DNA of 5,898 nt. It comes from JAFDWI01 sp964544305. GTDB lineage: Bacteria; Actinomycetota; Acidimicrobiia; Acidimicrobiales; Iamiaceae. The stretch lies in contig CAZJAZ010000084.1 in NCBI GenBank assembly GCA_964544305.1, positions 1 through 5,898 of the forward strand, written 5' to 3'. Position numbers and translations under genes: made by a program. The notes beneath the pieces were generated by a model. That model was given only the letters and a program-made list of their open reading frames with translations. It was not told where the DNA came from and did not search any database. This document shows, piece after piece, positions 1 to 5,691 of this stretch; position 1 is the stretch's first letter; each line of letters starts with the position of its first letter.

Positions 1-363
1 ACGACTCCCCTGATTGCAGGAGCGACAACAAACGTGTCCCTTTTGGGTATCGCTTTCGAAACTCCCACGCAATCAAATATTTCGCGCGGTTCAACGGTTG
101 TGATCACAATGGGCCGCACGAGCTGTTTGGCAGCGGTACGCAGCATTCGGCCGAGCGAAAAAGCGTCGCACAGTGTTTTCGGTGTTGAGTTCCATGACCC
201 GAGCATGATTGAACAGGCAGGAGATGTGATTGGTCGAAGCGGCTACAACAGGCGCCTCACCTCAGATTTCTCATCCAAGCGCGTGCGGACTCGTTCAGAC
301 AATCAACACTATTTCGACCGTCTCACGTCCCGATCTGGTTCGACGCCGACGTTCAGCCGGTGA
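1..363 (+). CDS. PilZ-like domain protein, C-terminal part (5' end outside window)
   Basis: The frame is open from base 1 to a TGA at 361-363, giving 120 visible residues. Visible residues 11-16 read NVSLLG, which fits the (D/N)xSxxG motif of PilZ domains. They are followed by alternating beta-strand-like segments (STVVITMG, SCLAAVRSI) and by GVEFHD at 61-66, matching the GxxF strand that usually closes a PilZ barrel. PilZ domains bind cyclic di-GMP and act as cytoplasmic effector or adaptor modules; the RxxxR motif needed for binding would lie upstream of the window and cannot be checked. The last 40 residues are polar and basic, with no recognised domain. A GTG at 34 could serve as a start but would remove the NxSxxG motif, so I read this as the 3' end of a longer gene. 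It converges with the minus-strand esterase gene and overlaps its last 11 bp. The PilZ call rests on motif spacing only and is moderate. Confidence 0.55.
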   Translation, partial: TTPLIAGATTNVSLLGIAFETPTQSNISRGSTVVITMGRTSCLAAVRSIRPSEKASHSVFGVEFHDPSMIEQAGDVIGRSGYNRRLTSDFSSKRVRTRSDNQHYFDRLTSRSGSTPTFSR

Positions 364-370
364 ATGTGGG
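346..370. terminator. Hairpin across two convergent stop codons, weak terminator candidate
   Basis: The arms 346-355 and 361-370 pair at nine of ten positions, counting one G-U, around a 5-base loop (GCCGG). There is one G-G mismatch. The stem contains the stop codon of the plus-strand gene (361-363) paired with the stop codon of the minus-strand gene (353-355). No T-run follows on either side, so intrinsic termination is uncertain. Read from the minus strand, the G-U pair becomes a mismatch. Confidence 0.3.
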
Positions 371-424
371 GTTCGCTACGACAGGGCTAGCTGCTTGAGA
401 CGTCGTGGGAACGTCTGGGGAATA
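353..424 (-). other. C-terminal linker and PTFTG tail of the CocE-like esterase
   Basis: Residues 629-651 follow the last beta-sandwich strand and are rich in Pro, Thr, Ser, Val and Ala. They end in NPTFTG directly before the stop (PTFTG codons at 356-370). There is no hydrophobic segment or basic tail after the motif, so it is not an ordinary sortase signal. The same ending occurs in the lipase encoded at 2421-3737, using different synonymous codons for P, T and F. Confidence 0.5.
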
Positions 425-2308
425 GCTCGTTTCGTGGATGGGGATCGCGAGGGACATGTTTGACACCTTCACGCTGAAGGGAACCGGCGATGCCCCAAGG
501 AACGTTGCGTCCTGACCGAGCAGTTCAAGCTTGGGTATGTGACCTGCGGCGAAGCGCCAACCGTTTGGTTCGAGTTGGAACGAAACGGTGCCGCGCGGTT
601 GCTTGGGGTCAACCCGGTACACGCCGCGAGTTACCAGTACCGCCTTGTTCGTGGCGGGGTCAATGTCAAAGAGGCGTGCCGCGAGGTAGGCGTTTGTACC
701 GTATGCGTCAATCGTGACCGTCACTGTTGGCGCGCCGAGCAACGTGTAGCCGCTGTCTTGCACGGTTTGCATTCGGTAGGTCGCCACGCCGTTGCCTTGA
801 TCGGTTGCCGGAACCGTTGTGCACGCGTGCCCTCCAAAGACTGGATCGAGCGCCTTGGCGACTGCTTGGTCGCCCGCCCCGGAATCAACGGTCATGGTCG
901 TTGCATCGTGATACTTGACTGTGCCCGGGTGCAGAGCGGCCCAGGTTGATGCGTGGAAAGGCCCGCCGGGGGGTGCGGTTTCAGGGCACGTTTGGGTTGA
1001 TGCAGTCACACCGCTTTGGGGTGCTTGCCCGCTTTCCCCGAGATAGTACCCGAAGAACGCCTCAATGTGTTTGGCAACGCGGGTGGCATCGGCGGGCTTG
1101 TTTTGGCCACGCTGATGGCCGCCGTCAAGAAACTCCATGCTGATGTTCGCATCAGGGAATTGGCTTCGCTCTTCGTTGACGTAGCGCAGTGTTTCGTCGA
1201 CGGGGAAAACCTCGTCGGTGAAGCCTTGAACGAAGAGCATCGGCGGTGGCTTGACCGCAGCTACGCCGTAGGTGCCTGCCAAGAGGTGATAGGGCGAGTG
1301 GAATTGTGTGACCTGTTTGATCACATCGTTGATTTCAGGAGTTGCAGAGGGGTTCCCTTTTGCAAGTGAGGCAAACCACGCGTCAATATCAGCGCTTGGA
1401 TCAGTGCCCGTCGGCGCGTAGTAACCAGAAATCTGCCCCAGCAAATGCAGGCCCATTCCAATTGACTGCTTCCACACACCAGGCGGCGTGAAGTCGTCTT
1501 GAGGTGGCGTTACCTTGTTGTCGAAGGTTCGCCCGTTGGGCGCAAGGGCTGTGGCCAGATCGCTCCAGGCGTACAGCGGAATTGCCGCGGTGACTTGTAG
1601 TGGCGTGCCATCGGGGCTGACCCAGGGGCTCAGGCTCCCGTCGATACCCATGACTCGATTCTTGAGAGTCGCTAACTCGAGGGTTGTTCCGCCCCCATAG
1701 GACTCGCCCATTGCACCGATCTTGGCCGGGTCAACGAATCCTTCGTCAACAAGCAACCCAACAATGGTTTGAATATCGCGCACTTCGTAGCGCACGTCGG
1801 CAAGCCGTATGTAGCCCTTGGCGCACGCTGCCGGGTTGACGTCACGGGATGCTTGGGTGCCACACGAGTCACCCCAACCCCGTGCCGCGAGTTGGACGAC
1901 GACGTAACCCTGTGCCGCCCACTGCAACGCCGATGGCCCCCCATACTGTGTGTCGTTTGGTCCACTTGGCGGGGCACCCCAACCGTGACTTTGCACGATG
2001 AGCGGCCGCGGGTTGCTCGTATCGGTTGGCAGAGTAACAAAGACCTCAAGGGGAGTGCCGTCAAAGGTTTTGAAACGGGAGTCTCCCCCACTTGCGGTTG
2101 AAAAGCCGTGGCAGACCCGAACCCCATTGCCTTGTATGTCACACGAGATCGCCGCGCCGTTCATCGTGTGCCCCACGAGCAGCGACGACACGGCTAGAGG
2201 ATCACTTTGTGCTGATCCCGCAACCGAAACCGAAGTCAATGTGGCGATAGCGACAACGACTACCGCCGTTATGGCACGAACGGCGTGGGTTCCCCGATGT
2301 TGATACAT
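353..2308 (-). CDS. Secreted CocE/NonD-family (peptidase S15-like) alpha/beta-hydrolase
   Basis: This 651-residue protein has an N-terminal signal peptide: basic start, hydrophobic stretch at about 11-30, probable cleavage near GSA-QS at 31-35. It is therefore likely exported. An alpha/beta-hydrolase domain spans about 75-425. Its nucleophile elbow is GESYGG, with Ser203. Asp365 (QGFTDEVFP) and His398 (DGGHQRG) are the likely other triad members. Residues about 455-625 resemble the C-terminal beta-sandwich domain of X-Pro dipeptidyl-peptidase/CocE proteins. The family hydrolyses acyl esters, or Xaa-Pro peptides in some members; the substrate here is unknown. Cys count after the signal is six, compatible with disulfides. 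The last ~23 residues form a Pro/Thr/Ser/Ala-rich tail ending in PTFTG, shared with the neighbouring lipase. The ATG at 2308 is chosen because it gives a complete signal peptide, and a TANNNT box lies 6 nt upstream. No clear Shine-Dalgarno is seen. It lies 112 bp downstream of the preceding lipase gene. Confidence 0.9.
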   Translation of the reverse strand: MYQHRGTHAVRAITAVVVVAIATLTSVSVAGSAQSDPLAVSSLLVGHTMNGAAISCDIQGNGVRVCHGFSTASGGDSRFKTFDGTPLEVFVTLPTDTSNPRPLIVQSHGWGAPPSGPNDTQYGGPSALQWAAQGYVVVQLAARGWGDSCGTQASRDVNPAACAKGYIRLADVRYEVRDIQTIVGLLVDEGFVDPAKIGAMGESYGGGTTLELATLKNRVMGIDGSLSPWVSPDGTPLQVTAAIPLYAWSDLATALAPNGRTFDNKVTPPQDDFTPPGVWKQSIGMGLHLLGQISGYYAPTGTDPSADIDAWFASLAKGNPSATPEINDVIKQVTQFHSPYHLLAGTYGVAAVKPPPMLFVQGFTDEVFPVDETLRYVNEERSQFPDANISMEFLDGGHQRGQNKPADATRVAKHIEAFFGYYLGESGQAPQSGVTASTQTCPETAPPGGPFHASTWAALHPGTVKYHDATTMTVDSGAGDQAVAKALDPVFGGHACTTVPATDQGNGVATYRMQTVQDSGYTLLGAPTVTVTIDAYGTNAYLAARLFDIDPATNKAVLVTRGVYRVDPKQPRGTVSFQLEPNGWRFAAGHIPKLELLGQDATFLGASPVPFSVKVSNMSLAIPIHETSYSPDVPTTSQAASPVVANPTFTG

Positions 2309-2314
2309 GGCGTC

Positions 2315-2320
2315 AACGTA
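2315..2320 (-). promoter_or_regulatory. Putative -10 box (TACGTT) for a leaderless esterase transcript
   Basis: On the minus strand TACGTT matches the actinobacterial TANNNT -10 core and ends exactly 6 nt before the ATG at 2308. Transcription would then start at or next to the A of ATG, giving a leaderless mRNA. This agrees with the lack of a clear ribosome binding site. No convincing -35 was found. Confidence 0.4.
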
Positions 2321-2420
2321 GCCGCATTTTCACTCTCGTCGCCTGAGTTTGGCACCCATTGGTCTGCGTGACCGTCTCAGTCAATTGATGGAACAGAATC
2401 AGTGTTCGTTGTACGGTCGT

Positions 2421-2534
2421 CTAGCCGGTAAAGGTTGGTGTTTTGGCGACGGGTTTCGCCACGGCTGCCGTTGCCGGTTGCGTCTGCATCGGCAACGTCG
2501 TGGAAGTGCTCGGTTTGCCTGCGGCCTGTGGTGG
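2421..2534 (-). other. C-terminal Pro/Thr/Ala-rich linker and PTFTG tail of the lipase
   Basis: Residues 402-438 extend beyond the point where the adjacent paralogue stops: GKPAASNCP here aligns with GKPPVSSCP-stop there. The extension is low-complexity, with many Thr, Pro, Ala and Lys, and ends in TPTFTG (PTFTG codons at 2424-2438). It looks like a linker carrying a terminal recognition tag. No transmembrane segment follows. Confidence 0.5.
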
Positions 2535-3737
2535 GCAGTTCGAAGCCGCCGGTTTGCCATCGACACGGTCAGCAAGCCACTTTTCAATTGCTGGGAGGTC
2601 TTGTTGCACCACGGTGGCGTGGTCAGCCCCTTCAATTTCGGTGTAGTACACGTCTTGGCCAACACCGCACATGCGGGCATACAAGTCACGGGTGCGTTCG
2701 GGAAACACTGTCGTGTCAGCGGTGCCTTGCACGAGATAGACGGGGGAATTGGCACGTACGTTGCCAACGTCGTTTGCCAGGATCAGTGACCGGGCCGGCT
2801 CAGTCTTGATCGGATCGTGGGCATAGAACTCGTCAAAAGGCACACCGAGCACGGTCGGAATGATGTCGTCGGTACACATTGTGCCAATTGTTGAGATCGC
2901 AGCGTTCCCTGCCGGCGTCATGTAATCGGCGAAATGAATTTCTGGATACTCCTGAACGAGGGCGAAGAATCCCATTGCCCCAACCACGCGGGTTACCAGC
3001 TTGTCAAGAGCGCTATAGGTGCGGTCAAACATTGCCGCAGGGGCGAGGGCGACCGTGCCAAGCAACTGGAGTTCGGGTGCATAACTTGACGCCAGTTCGT
3101 TCGCAGCGAGTGCGCCGTGGCCACCTTGTGATCCGCCGACGACAACGAAGCGTGTCCCTGCACCTGTGGCCGTAAGGTTGCGGGCGGCACGTACCGCGTC
3201 GATCACGCTGTGGCCTTCGCCTTTGCGCGAGAGGTACACCTGGGTTTCGCCACTGCCCATGCCGATGTAATCGCTTGCGACGCCAACGGCGTTGAGCCCA
3301 AAGGTTGGCACCGGCTGACCGTTGCGACTGACCGCGCATTTCGATGCCAATCCGACGGTTCCGTTTGCGATGGAAAGTACCGGCCAGCCTCCTGGTGGCG
3401 CAGGTGCGGTTGGATACGAGATCATGCCGATTGTGGCGCGGTCTCGTCCACGTTCATCAACGGAGTGGTACATGATGCGTTTGGTGATCGTGGTTGGTGT
3501 CGCGGACACATCTTGCACACGGATCAAATCGCCAGGCGCGCCAGCCGGCAGAGGCGAAGGGATGTCGTAGAAGGCGTTGACCGGTCCGATAAAGACCTCG
3601 TAGGGGGTGTCCGCATGGGCCACACGTGGGCCTGAAACGTTCGCGACGCAGGTCGCGAGCGCCAGACTGAGACCAATGACTATCGTCCGGGTCGTGGAGT
3701 GCCAGAGCCGATTGGTCGGGTGTGAATGGTGGGGCAT
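2421..3737 (-). CDS. Secreted lipase-family alpha/beta-hydrolase with C-terminal PTFTG tail
   Basis: This 438-residue protein starts with a long n-region and a hydrophobic segment (about 18-36), with a probable signal-peptidase site after VAHA at 43, so it should be exported. The rest matches the secretory lipase family (the group including Candida antarctica lipase A). It has the nucleophile elbow GGSQGG with Ser203, probable acid Asp341 (QGTADTTVFP) and His373 (GADHATV). Four cysteines (134, 288, 357, 401) match in order and context those of the neighbouring paralogue, suggesting two conserved disulfides. The usual HG(S/T)xG segment near the oxyanion hole reads NGTVG (Asn125). The expected activity is ester or triacylglycerol hydrolysis outside the cytoplasm; the substrate is unknown. 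The catalytic domain ends near residue 401 and is followed by a 37-residue Pro/Thr/Ala/Gln-rich tail ending in PTFTG. The gene lies 60 bp downstream of the paralogue. A TANNNT box 6 nt before the ATG supports this start and possible leaderless expression. Confidence 0.88.
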   Translation of the reverse strand: MPHHSHPTNRLWHSTTRTIVIGLSLALATCVANVSGPRVAHADTPYEVFIGPVNAFYDIPSPLPAGAPGDLIRVQDVSATPTTITKRIMYHSVDERGRDRATIGMISYPTAPAPPGGWPVLSIANGTVGLASKCAVSRNGQPVPTFGLNAVGVASDYIGMGSGETQVYLSRKGEGHSVIDAVRAARNLTATGAGTRFVVVGGSQGGHGALAANELASSYAPELQLLGTVALAPAAMFDRTYSALDKLVTRVVGAMGFFALVQEYPEIHFADYMTPAGNAAISTIGTMCTDDIIPTVLGVPFDEFYAHDPIKTEPARSLILANDVGNVRANSPVYLVQGTADTTVFPERTRDLYARMCGVGQDVYYTEIEGADHATVVQQDLPAIEKWLADRVDGKPAASNCPPQAAGKPSTSTTLPMQTQPATAAVAKPVAKTPTFTG

Positions 3738-3743
3738 CGCCTC

Positions 3744-3749
3744 ACTCTA
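3744..3749 (-). promoter_or_regulatory. Putative -10 box (TAGAGT) for a leaderless lipase transcript
   Basis: On the minus strand TAGAGT fits TANNNT and ends 6 nt before the ATG at 3737, the same geometry as for the esterase gene at 2308. A GAGG lies between the box and the ATG but is only 2 nt from the start codon, too close for a normal Shine-Dalgarno. A TATAAC about 18-23 nt upstream of the ATG is an alternative -10. No clear -35 is seen for either. Confidence 0.4.
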
Positions 3750-3797
3750 GTGCAGTTATAAACGTTGATGTTTCTCCGACGCCCGCGTGCAAGGTCA

Positions 3798-4691
3798 TCA
3801 AGGACAAGACGACACGGGTGGTTTGCCCGCGGCAAGATTGTCGAGCCATTCGAATCCTTGGGCGTAGGCGGGCACGGCCGCGGTGACGTGCGTGCCATCG
3901 CGAAGCACTCGCCGCTCAACCACTTGGCCGTGCGCGCATAGGCGTTTCAAGAGCGATTCGCTCTGGCCGATTGGTACGTTCTGATCGAGTTTGGAGTGGA
4001 TGATCAAGATTGGATCGTATGTACGCACCGAACCGGGGGTGTTGGCATCGAGGAGGTGTTTCCATGGTTCGGTTGTACGCGGGTCAGCGGTGAGCAAGGG
4101 GCTGTCTTGCTTGAAATCGGGTGACGGTGTGCACGAACGATCCATCTCGGCGAGCAAGGCTTTACCTGCAGGTGCAAGAATCTTGTTCAGTGGGCCGCTG
4201 AGTTTCGGGTCGGCTGCTTCCATGCCGGCAAGAATGCCGACCGCTTGCGGATTGTCGTACACAGAAGGTGCGCTGGAGCCGATGAGCGCGCTCAACTCGC
4301 TTGCTGGAGCTCCAGCGACGGTGCCAAGAACATCAAACTCTGGTGTCCACTCGTGTGCGATCTGATTTGCCCAGAGTGCCGCGTGGCCGCCCTGTGAGTA
4401 GCCGACAATCGCAAGTGTTTTGGGAAGTTTGAGCCCTGGGAATTGTCGTGCGGCCCGGGCCGCGTCGAGCACCGCTCGCCCTTCACTTTGACCCACGAGG
4501 AATGGGTGCCTGCCTGGTCCGCCTTGGCCTTCATAATCGGTGGATGCCACCACGTAATTGGATTTTGCGGCGTCGCCACCCATCACGATGAGTTCAGCGC
4601 CAGATGCTGGGTTCGTTTCGATTGTGCGTGATGGTGCGCAGTCGTCGGCGAGCCCGGTGGAGCCGTGGGCGTGGGTGGCGAGCTTCCAACC
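3798..4691 (-). CDS. Lipase-family alpha/beta-hydrolase, 5' end lost in assembly gap
   Basis: The visible part encodes 297 residues ending in a TGA at 3798-3800. It begins, at the gap edge, with GWKLATHAHGSTGLADDCAPS, a conserved part of the secretory lipase family (the HGSTG segment near the oxyanion hole). Counting from the gap edge, the nucleophile elbow is GYSQGG with Ser99, and the likely acid and base are Asp236 (SKLDQNVP) and His268 (DGTHVT). Four cysteines (18, 187, 252, 296) correspond to those in the neighbouring lipase. About 115 N-terminal residues, including any signal peptide, are missing compared with that paralogue. An ATG at 4853 is in frame only if the gap is exactly 100 bases, and the residues it would add (MSGDLLEMRCC...) do not look like a signal peptide, so I do not use it. 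The real start is probably inside the gap. The protein lacks the Pro/Thr-rich PTFTG tail. It is likely an exported esterase or lipase of unknown substrate, upstream of and partly redundant with the next gene. Confidence 0.88.
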   Translation of the reverse strand, partial: GWKLATHAHGSTGLADDCAPSRTIETNPASGAELIVMGGDAAKSNYVVASTDYEGQGGPGRHPFLVGQSEGRAVLDAARAARQFPGLKLPKTLAIVGYSQGGHAALWANQIAHEWTPEFDVLGTVAGAPASELSALIGSSAPSVYDNPQAVGILAGMEAADPKLSGPLNKILAPAGKALLAEMDRSCTPSPDFKQDSPLLTADPRTTEPWKHLLDANTPGSVRTYDPILIIHSKLDQNVPIGQSESLLKRLCAHGQVVERRVLRDGTHVTAAVPAYAQGFEWLDNLAAGKPPVSSCP

Positions 4692-4791
4692 NNNNNNNNN
4701 NNNNNNNNNNNNNNNNNNNNNNNNNNNNNNNNNNNNNNNNNNNNNNNNNNNNNNNNNNNNNNNNNNNNNNNNNNNNNNNNNNNNNNNNNNN
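4692..4791. other. Assembly gap, 100 N
   Basis: There are exactly 100 N, the conventional placeholder for a scaffold gap of unknown length. By comparison with the paralogous lipase, about 340 bp of coding sequence are missing upstream of 4691, so the true gap is probably around 300 bp or more. Any open frame drawn across it is unreliable. Confidence 0.97.
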
Positions 4792-4898
4792 AGCGAATGT
4801 GCTGGAATCATTTGGGTGAAGCAACATCTCATTTCCAAAAGATCGCCGGACACAGGTAGTCGGCGAACCTAAATGCGTGTCGCCGCAGAGATCACTAG
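4792..4898. promoter_or_regulatory. Probable divergent intergenic region between lipase and Nudix genes
   Basis: These 107 bases lie between the gap and the Nudix start. They probably hold the plus-strand Nudix promoter and may hold the minus-strand lipase promoter. A minus-strand TAGGTT (4866-4871) fits TANNNT but has no start codon at leaderless distance. No clear -10/-35 pair was found for the Nudix gene, and no TANNNT lies 6-7 nt before its ATG. I see no convincing small gene here. Confidence 0.3.
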
Positions 4899-5372
4899 AT
4901 GACCCTACGTATCCCGCGCTCTGGCGATGGCTTTTTGCTCTGCGATGACGGACAAACCCGGTGGGGTCGCTTCGGCGCGGCGGGGGTGCTGTTCGTTGTC
5001 TCGTCCGACGAGGCAACCGAGGTTCTGATGCAGCTTCGATCGGCTCGTGCTCACGAAGGCGGAACCTGGTCGTGTCCTGGTGGGGCGATCGACAAAGGCG
5101 AAGATGCCCTTGAAGCTGCGTTGCGTGAAGCAACCGAAGAGGTTGGTGCGCCGCCTGAACCGTTCGAGATTCTTGGCTCCTACACGTTCGCACCCGCGAG
5201 TAATTGGAGTTATGTCACTTCGGTGATTCGAGTGCCCAGGCGCTTTGGGGTTGCTGCAAATTTCGAAACATCCGAGGTGCGCTGGTGCTCGTCTTCGACG
5301 GTCGACTCGCTTGCCTTGCACCCGGGTTTCGCAGCCGCATGGCCTCATCTTCGTGATGTACTAGGCCGTTGA
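4899..5372 (+). CDS. Nudix hydrolase
   Basis: This 157-residue protein carries a perfect Nudix box (Gx5Ex7REUxEExGU) at residues 62-84, from G62 through E68 and R76-E77 to E80-E81 and G83. The glutamates at 77, 80 and 81 would bind the divalent metal. Nudix enzymes hydrolyse nucleoside diphosphates linked to another group (damaged dNTPs, nucleotide sugars, dinucleotide coenzymes and others); nothing here identifies the substrate. Length is normal for a single-domain member. The beta-strands before the box (AAGVLFVVSS, EVLMQLRSA) and the WxCPGG lead-in are typical. There is no signal peptide, so it is expected to be cytoplasmic. The ATG at 4899 has only a weak purine stretch (GCAGAG) about 12 nt upstream. 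It is transcribed away from the lipase genes, with its own neighbours 118 bp downstream, and no functional link to either side is evident. Confidence 0.93.
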   Translation: MTLRIPRSGDGFLLCDDGQTRWGRFGAAGVLFVVSSDEATEVLMQLRSARAHEGGTWSCPGGAIDKGEDALEAALREATEEVGAPPEPFEILGSYTFAPASNWSYVTSVIRVPRRFGVAANFETSEVRWCSSSTVDSLALHPGFAAAWPHLRDVLGR

Positions 5373-5378
5373 AGGCCT
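5363..5378 (+). terminator. Short GC hairpin at the end of the Nudix gene
   Basis: AGGCC (5363-5367) and GGCCT (5374-5378) can form a 5-bp stem with a 6-base loop that spans the TGA stop. There is no downstream T-run, so this is at best a weak terminator or attenuating structure. Confidence 0.2.
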
Positions 5379-5452
5379 CACCCTGCTCGCATCTACGCGT
5401 CAACGGCGACGGCAACCCAAGGCTTGAATCGCTTGACGCCATCCCGCACGAA

Positions 5453-5478
5453 ACCGCCGTCATCGAAGCAGCGGCGGT
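5453..5478. promoter_or_regulatory. 7-bp inverted repeat, possible operator of the downstream gene pair
   Basis: ACCGCCG (5453-5459) and CGGCGGT (5472-5478) are perfect inverted copies separated by 12 bases. They cover the expected -35 position (about 5455-5460) and touch the putative -10 box, where a repressor would block transcription. Toxin-antitoxin operons are commonly autoregulated at such palindromes. GC-rich 7-mers do recur by chance, so this is tentative. Confidence 0.35.
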
Positions 5479-5483
5479 ACGAT
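5478..5483 (+). promoter_or_regulatory. Putative -10 box (TACGAT) for a leaderless transcript
   Basis: TACGAT fits TANNNT and ends 7 nt before the ATG at 5491, placing the transcription start at or beside that ATG. The box overlaps the alternative ATG at 5482, which argues against 5482 being the start if this promoter is used. No -35 consensus is seen at the matching distance. Confidence 0.4.
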
Positions 5484-5490
5484 GAGCATC

Positions 5491-5691
5491 ATGCCACACG
5501 CGGACAGAACGAAGGCCGCACAAATCCACATCACCCCCGACCGGCTCAAAGAGTTGCTCGATACGTGGGATGCCGCACTCCCACGCACCGCCGACGAATC
5601 CTTTCGACTCCTAGACGGCAGGCCCGTAACAAAAGAGGATTACTTCTCCGCTGTCGCCAAGCACCGCTCCCAGCGCAATGACCGACCCTGA
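5491..5691 (+). CDS. Small protein of unknown family, candidate antitoxin
   Basis: It encodes 66 residues, charged and mostly helical in appearance. A short strand-like segment (QIHITP, 11-16) precedes a helix (DRLKELLDTWDAAL, 17-30); a second region (SFRLLDGRPVTKEDYFSAVAKHR, 37-59) and a basic end follow. I do not recognise the family. There is no signal peptide or membrane segment. An in-frame ATG at 5482 would add three residues (MSI); I prefer 5491 because a TANNNT box lies 7 nt before it and no Shine-Dalgarno is visible for either start. Its end overlaps the start of the nucleotidyltransferase gene by 14 bp, indicating translational coupling and a shared role. Small size, upstream position, tight coupling to a nucleotidyltransferase and an inverted repeat at the promoter all fit an antitoxin or partner subunit, but this is inference from context. 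Confidence 0.65.
   Translation: MPHADRTKAAQIHITPDRLKELLDTWDAALPRTADESFRLLDGRPVTKEDYFSAVAKHRSQRNDRP

Noticed and set aside
356..438. Sortase (LPXTG-like) cell-wall anchoring for the NPTFTG tail
   Set aside because: The motif is at the extreme C-terminus with no hydrophobic segment or positive tail, both of which sortase substrates need.
539..949. 136-residue plus-strand open frame opposite the esterase gene
   Set aside because: It is antisense to a well-supported coding region, its composition is high in Arg, Cys and Trp, and no motif is visible.
1672..2142. 156-residue minus-strand open frame inside the esterase gene
   Set aside because: It lies wholly within a gene with clear catalytic motifs, has no recognisable domain, and is rich in Arg, Ser and Thr as expected for a shifted frame of GC-rich coding DNA.
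2309..2420. Terminator between the lipase and the esterase genes
   Set aside because: Only weak pairings were found (CTGAG/CTCAG with a long loop, GACCGT/ACGGTC about 40 bp apart), with no T-run.
4792..4853. N-terminal extension of the gapped lipase starting at ATG 4853
   Set aside because: The frame is carried through 100 placeholder N, and the residues do not resemble a signal peptide or the family N-terminus.
4594..5193. Long minus-strand open frame spanning the gap and the Nudix gene
   Set aside because: It is antisense to a gene with a perfect Nudix box, its length depends on the N-run, and it is Arg/Ser-rich without domains.
5422..5436. Direct repeat GCTTGA-ATC-GCTTGA upstream of the small gene
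   Set aside because: It is two 6-mers only, about 40-55 bp upstream of the -10 box, and too short to separate from chance without comparative data.
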